Below the pieces are notes generated by a model, which worked only from the letters and a program-made list of their open reading frames with translations, was not told the DNA's origin and did no database searches. Shown piece after piece: positions 41,085 through 51,171 of a DNA stretch of 64,000 nt. This DNA comes from Amycolatopsis taiwanensis DSM 45107 (GTDB taxonomy: Bacteria > Actinomycetota > Actinomycetes > Mycobacteriales > Pseudonocardiaceae). Position 1 is the first letter of the stretch. Each line of letters starts with the position of its first letter. A program made the position numbers and the translations under genes. The DNA lies in the NCBI RefSeq assembly GCF_000519205.1, contig NZ_JAFB01000029.1, forward strand, positions 1-64,000, written 5' to 3'.

Positions 41085-41555
41085 ATGCCGGAGCATGAGC
41101 CAAGGTACTCCGTGTCACCCGAGGAGCTGGAACGGTTCGGTGAACTCGGGCGCGAGATGAGCACCCTCTCCGTCCTGCGGCACGCCCGGATCGCCGACCA
41201 GATGGGCCTGTCCGGCACCGACCACAAGGCACTGGATTTGGCCGCGCGCGCGGAGGGCCCGCTCACCGCCGGCCGGATCGCCCAGCTCACCGGCCTGTCC
41301 ACGGGCGCGGTCACCGGCGTGATCGACCGCTTGGAGCGGGCGGGATTCGTCCGCCGGGTGCGCGACACCGAGGACCGCCGAAAGGTCCTGGTCGAGATCC
41401 TGCCGGTGGACGAGGAGAAGTACGCGCCGCTGTTCGAGTCGGCCATGGTCGCCACCGAGAAGGTACTGGTGAGGTTCTCCCCGGCGGAGCGCGCGGCGAT
41501 CGAACGGTATCAGCGCGAGATCATCGAGTTGATGCGCCAAGACATCCTCGGGTAG
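41085..41555 (+). CDS. MarR family regulator
   Basis: A 156-residue winged-helix regulator: ADQMGLSGTDHKALDLAARA, then AGRIAQLTGLSTGAVTGVID as the recognition helix region and RLERAGFVRRVRDTEDRRKV as the wing, with the conserved DxRR. The C-terminal helix (AERAAIERYQREIIELMRQD) dimerises. ATG 41085 follows GGAGGGAACCGGG. The palindromic operator and divergent moaA suggest it controls itself and perhaps molybdenum cofactor genes; the signal is unknown. Confidence 0.9.
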   Translation: MPEHEPRYSVSPEELERFGELGREMSTLSVLRHARIADQMGLSGTDHKALDLAARAEGPLTAGRIAQLTGLSTGAVTGVIDRLERAGFVRRVRDTEDRRKVLVEILPVDEEKYAPLFESAMVATEKVLVRFSPAERAAIERYQREIIELMRQDILG

Positions 41556-41630
41556 CCGGCTTCCGGCCACAGTCACCGAGAACACGTCTGCGCCTGGCTT
41601 TTCCGCAGTTGCGGAGATAATGTCGCGGTT

Positions 41631-42035
41631 ATGCCGCAATTCCGGTTATCTGAGGCCGCTGGGCTGCTCGGCGTCAGTGACGACACCGTCCGCCGCTGGG
41701 TGCGGGCCGGTCAGCTGACCGCCGGTACCGACTCGGCGGGCCGCAAGGTCATCGACGGCGCCGAACTCGCCGCGTTCGCCCGGGAACAGGCCGCCGAGCC
41801 CGGTGATCCCTCCGCCGTCGGCCGGTCCGCCCGTAACCGCCTGGTCGGACTGGTCACCGAGGTGATCACGGACAAGGTGATGGCCCAGGTGGAGCTGCAG
41901 TGCGGTCCGCACCGGGTGGTGTCGCTCATGAGCAGCGAAGCGGTGCGGGAGCTCGGGCTCCGGCCCGGGGTGCTCGCCGTCGCGGTGGTGAAGGCAACGC
42001 AGGTGGTCGTGGAAACCCCGGGAGGAGCTCAATGA
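41631..42035 (+). CDS. HTH-Mop protein (molybdate-binding regulator)
   Basis: A 134-residue protein joining a MerR/excisionase-type helix-turn-helix (residues 3-50: FRLSEAAGLLGVSDDTVRRW, VRAGQLTAGTDSAGRKVIDG) to a single TOBE/Mop domain (residues 68-130: RNRLVGLVTEVITDKVMAQV, LGLRPGVLAVAVVKATQVVV) that binds molybdate as an oligomer. It likely senses intracellular molybdate and regulates the modABC genes it precedes. Its stop overlaps the modA start (ATGA), so all four are one transcript. ATG 41631 is used. Confidence 0.9.
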   Translation: MPQFRLSEAAGLLGVSDDTVRRWVRAGQLTAGTDSAGRKVIDGAELAAFAREQAAEPGDPSAVGRSARNRLVGLVTEVITDKVMAQVELQCGPHRVVSLMSSEAVRELGLRPGVLAVAVVKATQVVVETPGGAQ

Positions 42036-42784
42036 AGAAGGTCCTGGCCGCACTCGCCGTGGTGGCGCTGGTGGGTACCGGGTGCGGGTCGGCGGGAGGT
42101 TCCGCCGATTCGAAGTCGTTGACCGTCTTCGCCGCCGCGTCACTCACGGAGTCCTTCAACGCCTTGAAGACCGAGTTCGAGGCCCAGCACCCCGGGGTCG
42201 CGGTGACCTACAACTTCGCCGGCTCCTCGTCGCTCGTGCAGCAGATGAGCAACGGTGCCAAGGCCGACGTGTTCGCCTCGGCGGATCAGGCCAACATGGA
42301 CAAGGCGGTGCAGGGCGGGGTGATCGACGGCACGCCGACCGTGTTCGCCACCAACCGGCTCACCATCGCGGTCGCGCCCGGAAACCCCAAGGGCATCGCG
42401 GGTTTCGCGGACCTGACCAGGGCGGGGCTGGTCGTCGTCACCTGTGCCCCGCAGGTTCCGTGCGGGGCGGCGACTCAGAAGGTGGAGCAGAACACCGGCG
42501 TCACGCTCAAGCCGGCCAGCGAGGAACAGGACGTCAAGCAGGTGCTGGCCAAGGTCGCGTCCGGTGACGCCGACGCGGGGCTCGTCTACGTCACCGACGC
42601 CGGCACGGCGGGCGGCAAGGTCACCGAGGTGGACTTCCCCGAGGCCGCCGGGGCGACGAACAACTACCCGATCGCGGTCGTGAAGGACGCCCCGCAGCCC
42701 GACCTCGCGCGGCAGTTCGAGCAGTTCGTGCTGAGCGCGCAGGGCAGGCAGGAACTGGTGAAGGCCGGCTTTGGCACGCCATGA
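42032..42784 (+). CDS. modA: Molybdate-binding lipoprotein (ModA)
   Basis: A 250-residue receptor: signal MKKVLAALAVVALVGTGC, then the ModA fold with LTVFAAASLTESFNALKTEF, YNFAGSSSLVQQMSNGAKAD, VFASADQANMDKAV and DADAGLVYVTDA. Serine and threonine residues in AAASLT and AGSSS are the usual molybdate ligands. ATG 42032 follows GGAGGAGCTC and overlaps the HTH-Mop gene. It feeds ModB and ModC. Confidence 0.96.
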   Translation: MKKVLAALAVVALVGTGCGSAGGSADSKSLTVFAAASLTESFNALKTEFEAQHPGVAVTYNFAGSSSLVQQMSNGAKADVFASADQANMDKAVQGGVIDGTPTVFATNRLTIAVAPGNPKGIAGFADLTRAGLVVVTCAPQVPCGAATQKVEQNTGVTLKPASEEQDVKQVLAKVASGDADAGLVYVTDAGTAGGKVTEVDFPEAAGATNNYPIAVVKDAPQPDLARQFEQFVLSAQGRQELVKAGFGTP

Positions 42785-43625
42785 CGGTCGGCGGGTGCCG
42801 TGGCCGCTGTGGGTGCCGGCCACGCTGGCACTGGCACTCGTGGTGCTGCCGGTGGTGGGCCTGCTCACCCGCACGGACCTGCGGCGGCTGCCCAGCCTGA
42901 TCGTCTCGGACGCCTCGCTCCAGGCACTGCGGTTGTCGCTGGAGACGGCGGCGTTGTCCACCGTTGTGTGCGTGCTGCTCGGCGTACCGCTGGCCGTCGT
43001 CCTCGCGCGCTCGGCGATACCCGGCATTCGCCTGCTGCGCGCCGTGGTGTTGCTGCCGCTCGTGCTGCCGCCGGTGGTCGGCGGGCTCGCGCTGCTGTAT
43101 TTGCTGGGCAGAAAGGGCTTTCTCGGTTACCTCCTCACGGTCACGGCGGGAATCCAGGTTCCCTTCACCACCGCGGCGGTGGTGATCGCGCAGACCTTCG
43201 TCGCGATGCCGTTCCTCGTGGTGAGCCTGGAAGGCGCCCTGCGCGGGGGTGGCGACGCCTATGAGCGCGTCGCCTCGACGCTGGGCGCCCGGCCGTGGAC
43301 GGTCTTCCGCCGGGTGACGGTCCCGCTCCTGCTGCCGGCGCTCGGCTCCGGCGCCGTGCTCAGCTTTGCCCGCGCGCTTGGCGAATTCGGCGCGACGATC
43401 ACGTTCGCGGGCAGCCTGCAGGGCGTGACCCGGACCCTGCCGTTGGAGGTCTACACCCGGTCGGAGTCCGATGTGGACAGCGCGGTCGCGGTGGCGTTGC
43501 TGCTCGTCGTGGTCGCCGTCGTCGTCATCGCAGTGGCCCGGCCACGGGCGGTGGACGCGGTGGTCGATGCCGAAACGACCGGTGGCGCCAAGCGTCTGAA
43601 GGGAACTGGCAGGCGAGCACGGTGA
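42771..43625 (+). CDS. modB: Molybdate ABC transporter permease (ModB)
   Basis: A 284-residue permease with about six membrane segments (LWVPATLALALVVLPVVGLL, LLRAVVLLPLVLPPVVGGLA) and the coupling loop DAYERVASTLGARPWTVFRR, plus RALGEFGATITFAGSLQGVT, strongly typical of ModB. TTG 42771 overlaps modA by 14 bp and has AAGG upstream; GTG 42795 is a shorter choice. The C-terminus has an extra charged tail. Confidence 0.94.
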   Translation: MARHDGRRVPWPLWVPATLALALVVLPVVGLLTRTDLRRLPSLIVSDASLQALRLSLETAALSTVVCVLLGVPLAVVLARSAIPGIRLLRAVVLLPLVLPPVVGGLALLYLLGRKGFLGYLLTVTAGIQVPFTTAAVVIAQTFVAMPFLVVSLEGALRGGGDAYERVASTLGARPWTVFRRVTVPLLLPALGSGAVLSFARALGEFGATITFAGSLQGVTRTLPLEVYTRSESDVDSAVAVALLLVVVAVVVIAVARPRAVDAVVDAETTGGAKRLKGTGRRAR

Positions 43626-44731
43626 GTCTGCACGCGGAGATCGAGCTGTCGCGGGGAAACTTCGACCTGGACGTCAGCCTGGACGTGCCCGCCGGTGGCG
43701 TACTGGCGGTGCTGGGCCCCAATGGTTCGGGCAAGTCGAGCCTGCTCGGCTGCCTGTCGGGGCTGCTGCGCCCGAGCCGCGCCACCATCAGGCTCGGTGA
43801 GCGCAGCCTCCACGACCTGCCGGCACACGCCCGTGCGATCGGCCTGCTGTCACAGGATCCGCTGCTGTTCCCGCATCTGTCCGTTTTGGACAACGTGGCT
43901 TTCGCGCCGCGATCGAAGGGGCACGGCCGCGCTCGTGCCCGTGAACTCGCCCGCCACTGGCTCACCGAGGTGGACGCCGCCGAGTTCGCCGACCGCCGCC
44001 CGGCGCAGCTCTCCGGCGGGCAGGCACAGCGGGTCGCGGTGGCCAGGGCGCTGGCCGCGGACCCGGATCTGCTCCTGCTCGACGAGCCGCTGGCGGCGCT
44101 CGACGTGGACGCGGCGCCCGCGATCCGCGGGCTGCTGCGCCGGGTGCTCGGGATGGCCGGCAACCGCGTGACCGTGCTGGTCACGCACGACCCGCTGGAT
44201 GCCCTGGCATTGGCCGACCACGTGCTGGTGCTCGCCGACGGGCAAGCCGTGGAACGCGGCCCGACCCGGGACGTCCTCGCCGCTCCGCGCACCGCGTTCA
44301 CCGCGCGCATCGCCGGGCTCAACCTGGTAGCCGGCACGGCGACCGAGGACGGGTTGCGGACCGACGACGGCAGCCTGGTCGCCGGGATGCTCGCGCCGGA
44401 CATGGAAACGGGCAGCCCGGCGGTCGCGGTGTTCGCACCGAGCGCGGTCTCGGTGTATCCGGCCGAGGACGGGCATCCCGGTAGCCCGCGCAACACGTTC
44501 CGGGCGGTCGTGGGCACCCTCGAACCGCACGGCACGGTGATCCGGCTGCGCACCGCGGGCGACGGGTGGGCGGCCGGGCTGTCCGCGGACCTCACCCCGG
44601 CCGCCGTCGCGGATCTGCGGCTGGAACCGGGAACGGTGGTCCGGTTGTCCGTCAAGGCCATCACGGTCACCGTCCATCCAGCCATGCCCTCGCCGGAGCT
44701 GCTGCACGTCGCGGATAATCCCAGGACATGA
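43622..44731 (+). CDS. modC: Molybdate ABC transporter ATPase (ModC)
   Basis: A 369-residue ATPase: Walker [27 protein letters not shown] as Q-loop, signature LSGGQAQR, Walker [13 protein letters not shown] and H-loop VTHDPLDAL. The C-terminal third has a TOBE region (residues about 300-360: [20 protein letters not shown]), where molybdate can regulate transport. GTG 43622 overlaps modB by 4 bp (GTGA), and its end overlaps the next gene by 4 bp (ATGA). Confidence 0.95.
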   Translation: MSLHAEIELSRGNFDLDVSLDVPAGGVLAVLGPNGSGKSSLLGCLSGLLRPSRATIRLGERSLHDLPAHARAIGLLSQDPLLFPHLSVLDNVAFAPRSKGHGRARARELARHWLTEVDAAEFADRRPAQLSGGQAQRVAVARALAADPDLLLLDEPLAALDVDAAPAIRGLLRRVLGMAGNRVTVLVTHDPLDALALADHVLVLADGQAVERGPTRDVLAAPRTAFTARIAGLNLVAGTATEDGLRTDDGSLVAGMLAPDMETGSPAVAVFAPSAVSVYPAEDGHPGSPRNTFRAVVGTLEPHGTVIRLRTAGDGWAAGLSADLTPAAVADLRLEPGTVVRLSVKAITVTVHPAMPSPELLHVADNPRT

Positions 44732-45507
44732 CGTGGACGTATCTGACGGACATGGACGGGGTACTGGTGCACGAGGAGCACCTGGTGCCCGGAGCCGACG
44801 ACTTCCTCGCCGAACTTCGCGCCCACGGCACGAGTTTTCTCGTACTCACGAACAACTCCATCTACACCCCGCGCGACCTGCGCGCCCGGCTGCTCCGCAC
44901 GGGCCTCGACGTGCCGGAGGACCGGATCTGGACCTCGGCACTGGCCACCGCGAAGTTCCTGGACAGCCAGCGGCCGAACGGTTCGGCGTTCGTGATCGGC
45001 GAAGCGGGACTGACCACCGCCCTGCACGAGGTCGGGTACGTGCTCACCGACACCGATCCGGACTACGTCGTGCTCGGCGAGACCCGTACCTACAGCTTCA
45101 CCGCGATCACCAGGGCGATCCGGCTGATCGCGGGCGGGGCGAAGTTCATCGCCACCAACCCGGACGCCACCGGCCCCAGCCTGGAGGGATTGCTGCCGGC
45201 CACCGGGTCGATAGCGGCCCTGATCGAGCGGGCCACCGGGCGCCAGCCCTACTTCGTCGGCAAGCCGAACCCGCTGATGATGCGTTCGGCGCTGAACACG
45301 CTCGGCGCGCATTCGGAGCACACCGTCATGATCGGCGACCGGATGGACACCGACGTGCACTCCGGGATCGAGGCCGGGCTCAAGAGCATCCTGGTGCTCA
45401 CCGGAATCTCCACCAAGGACTCCGTGGACCGCTACCCGTACCGGCCGACGATGGTGATCGACTCCATCGCCGACCTCGTAGGGCACACCCAGGACCCGTT
45501 CGCCTGA
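44728..45507 (+). CDS. HAD superfamily IIA hydrolase (NagD-like)
   Basis: A 259-residue phosphatase with the HAD motifs [11 protein letters not shown] (nucleophile and acid Asp), [16 protein letters not shown] (Lys) and [10 protein letters not shown] (metal Asp), in the NagD/IIA arrangement with a C2 cap. Likely substrates are nucleotide or sugar phosphates; the exact one is unknown. It overlaps modC by 4 bp, so it is expressed with the molybdate genes, though there is no known link. Confidence 0.92.
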   Translation: MTWTYLTDMDGVLVHEEHLVPGADDFLAELRAHGTSFLVLTNNSIYTPRDLRARLLRTGLDVPEDRIWTSALATAKFLDSQRPNGSAFVIGEAGLTTALHEVGYVLTDTDPDYVVLGETRTYSFTAITRAIRLIAGGAKFIATNPDATGPSLEGLLPATGSIAALIERATGRQPYFVGKPNPLMMRSALNTLGAHSEHTVMIGDRMDTDVHSGIEAGLKSILVLTGISTKDSVDRYPYRPTMVIDSIADLVGHTQDPFA

Positions 45508-45530
45508 CCAGCAGGGCCTATCGTCGGGGT

Positions 45531-46340
45531 GTGGATGTCCAAACGTATGTCGTTGGTGACGTGCACGGGCATCGGGAAGAGCTGGTCGAGGCCCTGCGCG
45601 AGAGCGAGCTGGTCGACGACGCCGGGGACTGGTGCGGTGGCGACGCGCACCTGTGGTTCCTCGGCGACTTCGTGGACCGCGGGCCGGACGGGATCGGCGT
45701 GATCGAGCTGGTGATGCGCCTGGAGGAACAGGCCGCCGAGGCCGGCGGCGCGGCGCGGACCTTGCTCGGCAACCACGAGATCCTGCTGCTCGGCGTGCAC
45801 CGCTTCGGCGACGCCGAGGTGCCCAGGGAGGCCGAAGGGTTCGGGCCCCGCAGCTTCGCCCGTAGCTGGCTGATCAACGGTGGGCAGCCGGAGGACCAGG
45901 ACGAACTCACGTTCGAGCACGTCGAATGGCTGAGCACCCGGCCGCTGGTGGCGCACGCGGCGGACCATCTGCTGCTGCATTCCGACACCCTCGAATACCT
46001 CGGATGGGGTGAGGACGCCGGGCAGATCAACCGGGCGGTCCACGAGATCCTGGCCGGCGACGACATCAAGGAGTGGTGGGAGGTGTGGCGGCGGATGACC
46101 ACCCGCTACGCCTTCCGCGGTCCCGACGGGCCGGACGTGGCCGAGGAGCTGCTCGCGCAGCTCGGGGGCGAGCGGATCGTGCACGGGCACAGCGTCATCG
46201 CCGACCAGCTCGGCATCCACCCCGCCCAGATCGACGGGCCGTTCCTGTACGCGGACGGCAAGGTGCTCGGCGTCGACGGCGGCCTGTTCGCGGGCGGTCC
46301 CTGCCTGGTCGTCCCCCTACCGTGGCAGCCCGAAGACTAA
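45531..46340 (+). CDS. Calcineurin-like metallophosphatase
   Basis: A 269-residue PPP-family metallophosphoesterase. The motifs are VVGDVHGHREELVEAL, FLGDFVDRGPDGIGV, LLGNHEILLL, LLLHSDT and IVHGHSV, giving the two-metal site. Protein Ser/Thr phosphatase or diadenosine tetraphosphatase activity is possible. GTG 45531 is the chosen start. It is followed by a repeat array and may be in the same transcript as the NagD-like gene (23-bp gap). Confidence 0.9.
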   Translation: MDVQTYVVGDVHGHREELVEALRESELVDDAGDWCGGDAHLWFLGDFVDRGPDGIGVIELVMRLEEQAAEAGGAARTLLGNHEILLLGVHRFGDAEVPREAEGFGPRSFARSWLINGGQPEDQDELTFEHVEWLSTRPLVAHAADHLLLHSDTLEYLGWGEDAGQINRAVHEILAGDDIKEWWEVWRRMTTRYAFRGPDGPDVAEELLAQLGGERIVHGHSVIADQLGIHPAQIDGPFLYADGKVLGVDGGLFAGGPCLVVPLPWQPED

Positions 46341-46379
46341 CCACGCCCGCCCAATCCGCCCCCGCCCAGCCTGCCGTGT

Positions 46380-46690
46380 CCCCGCCTCAGGCCACCGACT
46401 TCCCGCCTCAGGCCGCTGTGTCCCCGGTTCAGGCGCCCGAGTTCCCGGTTCAGTCCGCCATGTTCCCGGTTCAGTCCGCTGTGTTCCCGGTTCGGGAAGC
46501 TGTGTCCCGGGTTCAGGGCTCGCGGCCCAGGGATTCGGTTCAACCAACAGGCGACACGGATGCCCGAACCCGGAACTCGGGTGCCTGGAGCGGGAAATCG
46601 GGTGCCTGGACCCGGAACTCGGGTGCCCGAACCCGGAACTCGGGTGTCTGGAGCGGGAACTCGGGTGCCTGGGGCGGGGACACGGGTTGC
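46380..46690. repeat. Two opposed arrays of 21-bp repeats
   Basis: The left array (46380-46530) repeats a unit like CCGAGTTCCCGGTTCAGGCGC, and the right array (46555-46690) repeats GGAACTCGGGTGCCTGGAGCG, its reverse complement with changes. About seven and six units can be counted. The arrays face each other across about 25 bp and could fold into one long imperfect hairpin. They fill the gap between convergent genes. Confidence 0.8.
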
Positions 46691-46694
46691 GGTG

Positions 46695-47069
46695 TCAGGG
46701 GACGCGCACGATTTCCCGGCCGAGCGGGAGCAGGGACACCGGGATCATCTTGAAGTTCGCGATGCCCAACGGGATGCCGATGATCGTGACGCAGAGCGCG
46801 ATCCCGGTCACCACATGCCCGATGGCGAGCCAGAACCCGGCGAACACGAGCCAGATGATGTTGCCGAGCAACGAGCCGGCGCCGGCATCGCGCCGGTCCA
46901 CCACGGTGCGGCCGAACGGCCACAGCGCGTAGTTCGCGATCCGAAACGACGCGATGCCGAACGGGATCGTGATGATCAGGATGCAGCAGATGACCCCGGC
47001 CAGGGTATAGCCGAGCGCCATCCAGAACCCCGACAACACCAGCCAGATAACGTTCAACAGAAGGCGCAT
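46695..47069 (-). CDS. YccF family membrane protein
   Basis: A 124-residue integral membrane protein containing two YccF units: NVIWLVLSGFWMALGYTLAG with IITIPFGIASFRIANYALWP, and NIIWLVFAGFWLAIGHVVTG with IIGIPLGIANFKMIPVSLLP. About four membrane segments are expected. The function is not known. It overlaps the PhzF gene (TGATG at 47067-47071). A YccF gene also follows moaA in mycobacteria. Confidence 0.92.
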   Translation of the reverse strand: MRLLLNVIWLVLSGFWMALGYTLAGVICCILIITIPFGIASFRIANYALWPFGRTVVDRRDAGAGSLLGNIIWLVFAGFWLAIGHVVTGIALCVTIIGIPLGIANFKMIPVSLLPLGREIVRVP

Positions 47070-47830
47070 CAGACGAGCAACTCGCCTTCCAACACGGTCA
47101 CCGCCTGGCCCGTCAGCGTGACCCGGCCCTCCTCGAGCCTGGTCCCGACCACGCCACCGCGCGGCGAAGCCTGTTCACCGGTCAGTTCCGGCCGGCCGAG
47201 CCGGGCGGACCAGTACGGCGAGAGGAGGCAGTGCGCGGATCCGGTCACCGGGTCCTCGGGCACGCCGACCCCGGGCGCGAACACGCGGCTGACGAAGTCG
47301 ATCCCGGGCCGGTCGCCGGGCGCGGAGACGATCAGGGCGCGCATGGGGAGTCCGGCGATCGCGTCCAGATCCGGCTTCAGCGTGCGTACTTCGGCCGCGT
47401 CGGCCACCACCGCCAGCAGGTCGTCCCGGCCGCGGACGAGTTCCTCGACACCGACGCCGGGCAACGCCGCCGCCAGGTCCACCTCGGCGGTGGACGGCGG
47501 GTCGGCGGGAAAGTCCATGCTGACCCGGCCGTTCTCCGCCCGGGTGCGCAGCTCGCCGCTGCGCGTGGTGAAGATCTGCTCGCCGCCGAGCGCGTGCCCG
47601 GTGGCCAGGGTGGCGTGCCCGCACAGGTCGACCTCGACGGTTGGGGTGAACCAGCGCAGCGGCTTCGGGCCTTCGCCGCCCGTTTCCACGAACGCCGTCT
47701 CCGAGTGCTTCAGCTCGGCGGCTACCGACTGCATCCATGCTTCATCGGCCGGCGCGTCGAGGAGCACCACACCCGCCGGATTGCCCCGGAACGCGTTGCC
47801 AGTGAAGGAATCGACGACGAACATCCGCAT
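47069..47830 (-). CDS. PhzF family isomerase/epimerase
   Basis: A 253-residue protein with the two-lobed PhzF/diaminopimelate epimerase-like fold. FVVDSFTGNAFRGNPAGVVL, KHSETAFVE with the catalytic glutamate, RWFTPTVEVDLCGHATLATG and DPVTGSAHCLLSPYW are diagnostic. The reaction is isomerisation of a small acid, with unknown substrate; there are no phenazine genes. ATG 47830 begins MRMFVVDSFTGN. It is cotranscribed with yccF. Confidence 0.93.
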   Translation of the reverse strand: MRMFVVDSFTGNAFRGNPAGVVLLDAPADEAWMQSVAAELKHSETAFVETGGEGPKPLRWFTPTVEVDLCGHATLATGHALGGEQIFTTRSGELRTRAENGRVSMDFPADPPSTAEVDLAAALPGVGVEELVRGRDDLLAVVADAAEVRTLKPDLDAIAGLPMRALIVSAPGDRPGIDFVSRVFAPGVGVPEDPVTGSAHCLLSPYWSARLGRPELTGEQASPRGGVVGTRLEEGRVTLTGQAVTVLEGELLV

Positions 47831-47876
47831 GACTTCACGATAGCCCTCCGCCGCCACCGTCGAAGATCAAATTTGC

Positions 47877-49535
47877 TCAGGCATGCCGGATGCCGGCGAC
47901 GTCACCCAGCTCCAGCAACTCGACGGCACGCTCGCGCATCTCCACCTTGCGGATCTTTCCGGTGACCGTCATCGGGAACTCGTCGACGATGTGCACATAG
48001 CGCGGAATCTTGTAGTGCGCGAGCTTTCCGGAGCAGAACGCGCGCAGGCCTTCGGCGGTCAGCGGGGTCGCGCCGGCCCGCATGCGGATCCACGCCATGA
48101 GCTCTTCGCCGTATTTCGCGTCCGGCACGCCGATCACCTGGGCGTCGAGAATGTCGGGATGGGTGTAGAGGAATTCCTCGATCTCCCGCGGATAGACGTT
48201 CTCCCCGCCGCGGATCACCATGTCCTTGATCCGGCCGGTGATGTTCACATAGCCCTCGCCGTCCATCATGGCCAGGTCTCCGGTGTGCATCCACCGCGCG
48301 GCGTCGATCACTTCGGCGGTCTTGTCCGGTTGTTCCCAGTAGCCGAGCATCACCGAATATCCGCGGGTGCACAGCTCGCCCGGGGTGTCGCGGGGCACGG
48401 TGAGCCCGGTCGCCGGGTCGACGACCTTGACCTCCAGGTGCGGTCCCACCCGGCCGACGGTCGACACGCGGCGTTCGACGGAGTCGTCGGCGCGGGTCTG
48501 GGTGGACACCGGCGAAGTCTCGGTCATGCCGTAGCAGATGGACACCTCGGCCATCCCCATCCGCTCGATGACCTGCTTCATCACCTCGACCGGGCACGGC
48601 GATCCGGCCATGATGCCGGTCCGCAACGACGACAGGTCGTAGGAGTCGAAATCCGGCTCGGCGAGCTCCGCGATGAACATCGTTGGCACGCCGTAGAGCG
48701 CCGTGCACCGCTCCTCCGCCACCGCCTGCAGCGTCGCCTTCGGGTCGAACGCGGGTGCCGGAATCACCATGCAGGAACCGTGGCTGGTCGCCGCGAGATT
48801 GCCCATGACCATGCCGAAACAGTGGTAGAAGGGCACCGGAATGCAGATCCGGTCGGCCTCGGTGTAATTGCACAGCTCGCCGACGAAGAAGCCGTTGTTG
48901 AGAATGTTGTGATGCGACAGGGTCGCGCCCTTGGGGAACCCGGTGGTGCCCGAGGTGTACTGGATGTTTATCGGGTCGTCCGCGCTCAGTGTCACGGCGA
49001 TGCCGGCCAACTGCTCGGCGTCGCCGTTGCGGCCGTTCCGTAGCAGCGAATTCCATTCCTCGCCGCCGAGCAGCACCACGTGCGTGAGATCCGGGCAGCG
49101 CGGCCGGACTTCGTCGATCATGCCGGCGTAGTCGGAGGTCTTGAATTTGTCCGCGGCCACCAGCAACCGGATGCCGGCCTGGTTGAGCACGTATTCCAGT
49201 TCGTGCGAGCGGTAGGCCGGGTTGATGTTGACCAGGATGGCGCCGATCTTCGCGGTGGCATACTGGATGAGCGTCCATTCCGCACGGTTCGGCGCCCAGA
49301 TCCCGACCCGGTCGCCCTTGGCGATGCCGCCCTCGAGCAGCCCCAGCGCGAGCGCGTCCACCTCGGCCGCCAGTTCCCGGTAGGTCCACCGCCGCCCGGA
49401 CGGCCGGTCCACGAGCGCGTCCCGGTCGCCGAAGGCGGCCACGGTGCGGTCGAAGTTGTCGCCGATCGTGTCTCCCAGCAGGGGCACCTGCGAGGTTCCC
49501 GACGAGTAGCTCGGAACCGCGGGCGCGGCGGCCAT
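47877..49535 (-). CDS. Acyl-CoA synthetase / AMP-binding ligase (FadD type)
   Basis: A 552-residue adenylate-forming ligase that activates fatty or related acids to CoA esters through acyl-AMP. The P-loop is [18 protein letters not shown]; then [72 protein letters not shown] and the C-terminal catalytic lysine in [11 protein letters not shown]. It matches medium- to long-chain fatty acid ligases of actinobacteria. ATG 49535 follows GGGAGG. Confidence 0.94.
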   Translation of the reverse strand: MAAAPAVPSYSSGTSQVPLLGDTIGDNFDRTVAAFGDRDALVDRPSGRRWTYRELAAEVDALALGLLEGGIAKGDRVGIWAPNRAEWTLIQYATAKIGAILVNINPAYRSHELEYVLNQAGIRLLVAADKFKTSDYAGMIDEVRPRCPDLTHVVLLGGEEWNSLLRNGRNGDAEQLAGIAVTLSADDPINIQYTSGTTGFPKGATLSHHNILNNGFFVGELCNYTEADRICIPVPFYHCFGMVMGNLAATSHGSCMVIPAPAFDPKATLQAVAEERCTALYGVPTMFIAELAEPDFDSYDLSSLRTGIMAGSPCPVEVMKQVIERMGMAEVSICYGMTETSPVSTQTRADDSVERRVSTVGRVGPHLEVKVVDPATGLTVPRDTPGELCTRGYSVMLGYWEQPDKTAEVIDAARWMHTGDLAMMDGEGYVNITGRIKDMVIRGGENVYPREIEEFLYTHPDILDAQVIGVPDAKYGEELMAWIRMRAGATPLTAEGLRAFCSGKLAHYKIPRYVHIVDEFPMTVTGKIRKVEMRERAVELLELGDVAGIRHA

Positions 49536-49582
49536 GGTGCCTCCCAGAGAAATCGTCAGCGTCGACGACGGCGAGTCTAAAG

Positions 49583-50542
49583 CTAGCTCGCGGCTTCGGC
49601 GAAGGCCTTCGCGTCTTCCTCTCCGAAGGTGTCCTCGAGCTGTTCCGGTGAGTAGTCAAGATCGATCCGCTCGACCGGGACGCCCCGCGCGGACTCGATG
49701 GCACCAAGGCGCCGCTTCGCGCGATCGGCGGCGTAGGTGATGAATTCCTGCGGGTCGCGGCTGAACGGCGGTTCCTCGAACTGGTCCTGGACCCACTCGA
49801 TCATGCCGAGCGCCTGCGGCAGCAACTCGCCCATCCGCTGCTCGACCGCAGCCCAGAGGGAGTCGTCGGCGGCGATGTGGCGGCGGCAGGTGAACGTTCC
49901 CCAGGCCATGTGCCGGCGCTCGTCGTCACCGATCCGCCGCACCAGCTCCTGCATGCCCGGCATGATCTGCTTCTCGGTGCAGATCAGTTGCCAGCTGTAG
50001 TACCCGGTGAGCGCGAGGCTTCCTTCGATCACGTGGTTGTAGGTGACGCTCGCGCGGATCTGGTTCAACGGGCTCGGGTCGCGTTCCAGCACGCTCAACG
50101 ACTCGGGCAGCTCTTCGTAGAAAAGCTTGCGGTAGTACGGGTTTTCGGAGACGAACGGCGTGAGGTCGCCGGTCAGGCCGACCGCGTCCATCCACCGGCG
50201 GAACACCTCGGTGTGCTTGGCCTCCTCGAAGCAGAACTGGGTCAGGTACATCTCGTCACCGAACCGGCCCTCGGCCGCCATCGCCTTCATGAACGGCTGG
50301 ATGTCCTGGGTGACGGCCTCCTCGCCGGCGATGAACTGAGCGCACAGGTAGGTCGCGGAACGCTGCTCCTCCGCGGTGAGACTTTCCCACCCCGCCGGGT
50401 CCGCGCCGAAGTCGATGTCGGCCGGGTTCCAGAACTTGCGGTTGCCCTTGACGAACAGGCGCAGCGGGAACGAGTCCCAGTTCAGCCCGCCCTCTCGAAG
50501 GGAGGTGAAGCCGGTGCGGCGGTGGCTCAGGGTGTCGGTCAC
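49583..50542 (-). CDS. R2-like ligand-binding oxidase (R2lox)
   Basis: A 319-residue ferritin-like protein similar to Rv0233-type R2lox, which binds a Mn/Fe centre and a long-chain fatty acid and makes a Val-Tyr ether crosslink. Metal ligands lie in [27 protein letters not shown] and [10 protein letters not shown]; the crosslinking tyrosine is probably in SVTYNHV. It differs from ribonucleotide reductase NrdB, and no nrdA gene is near. The physiological substrate is unknown. GTG 50542 overlaps the TetR stop by 4 bp. Confidence 0.93.
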   Translation of the reverse strand: MTDTLSHRRTGFTSLREGGLNWDSFPLRLFVKGNRKFWNPADIDFGADPAGWESLTAEEQRSATYLCAQFIAGEEAVTQDIQPFMKAMAAEGRFGDEMYLTQFCFEEAKHTEVFRRWMDAVGLTGDLTPFVSENPYYRKLFYEELPESLSVLERDPSPLNQIRASVTYNHVIEGSLALTGYYSWQLICTEKQIMPGMQELVRRIGDDERRHMAWGTFTCRRHIAADDSLWAAVEQRMGELLPQALGMIEWVQDQFEEPPFSRDPQEFITYAADRAKRRLGAIESARGVPVERIDLDYSPEQLEDTFGEEDAKAFAEAAS

Positions 50543-51162
50543 TTGTCCTCCTGTTGAACAGCGTTCTCCACTTTGGACAGATGGTGGGCGAGGAAGGGCG
50601 CGACCGCGGCGCAGATCATGTCCGCGGCTTCCGCGGCCGTGTGGGTTTGCAGCACCAGGTGGCTCAGCGCCAACCGGACGACGGTCTCCGAGAGCAGCGC
50701 GGCGGCGTCGGCGTCGAGGCCGGGCACCAACTCCCGGTAGTGCATCGCGGCCAAGCTGGTGGCCGCGGTGAGCACGGGTTCACCGCGCGTGGTGAGCAGG
50801 GGGAGCAGATCCTCCCCGGCCTGGGTGCCCAGGGCCGAGGCCACCAGCGTGTTCTCCCTGGCGTGCCGGATCGTGTAGATGACCGCGGAACGGATGCCGG
50901 TGAGCAGGTCACCGGCGGATTCCAGTCGGCGGTGGATGCCGTCCAGGAACTCCGACGTCGTCCGCAGGGTGACGGCCTGCACGAGGTCGGTCTTGGTGCC
51001 GAACTCGTTGTAGACCGTCTGCCGGCTCACCCCGGCCGCCGCTGCGACATCGGCCATCCGCAGCCCCGCGTAGCCGTGGGTCGCGAGCAGGTTCGCCGCC
51101 GCGTCGAGCAGGGCTTCCCGCAACGACGCCTTCGTTCGCTCCGAGAAGGTGATCTCAGTCAC
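50539..51162 (-). CDS. TetR regulator of the R2lox gene
   Basis: A 207-residue TetR protein: [20 protein letters not shown] and [20 protein letters not shown] form the HTH, and the C-terminal domain ([20 protein letters not shown]) is of the actinobacterial TetR_C type. GTG 51162 appears nearly leaderless. The R2lox gene overlaps by 4 bp, so both are one operon, and the palindrome at 51172 is its likely operator. Mycobacterial R2lox is also preceded by a TetR gene (Rv0232). Confidence 0.9.
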   Translation of the reverse strand: MTEITFSERTKASLREALLDAAANLLATHGYAGLRMADVAAAAGVSRQTVYNEFGTKTDLVQAVTLRTTSEFLDGIHRRLESAGDLLTGIRSAVIYTIRHARENTLVASALGTQAGEDLLPLLTTRGEPVLTAATSLAAMHYRELVPGLDADAAALLSETVVRLALSHLVLQTHTAAEAADMICAAVAPFLAHHLSKVENAVQQEDK

Positions 51163-51171
51163 GAACCTGAG

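Noticed and set aside
46380-46690. A repeat-rich secreted protein encoded by the 21-bp arrays
   Set aside because: Frames through the arrays lack ribosome-binding sites and real starts, and the arrays are inverted relative to each other between convergent genes.
49583-50542. Ribonucleotide reductase beta subunit (NrdB)
   Set aside because: The ligand pattern and the TetR-linked context fit R2lox, and no nrdA gene is near.
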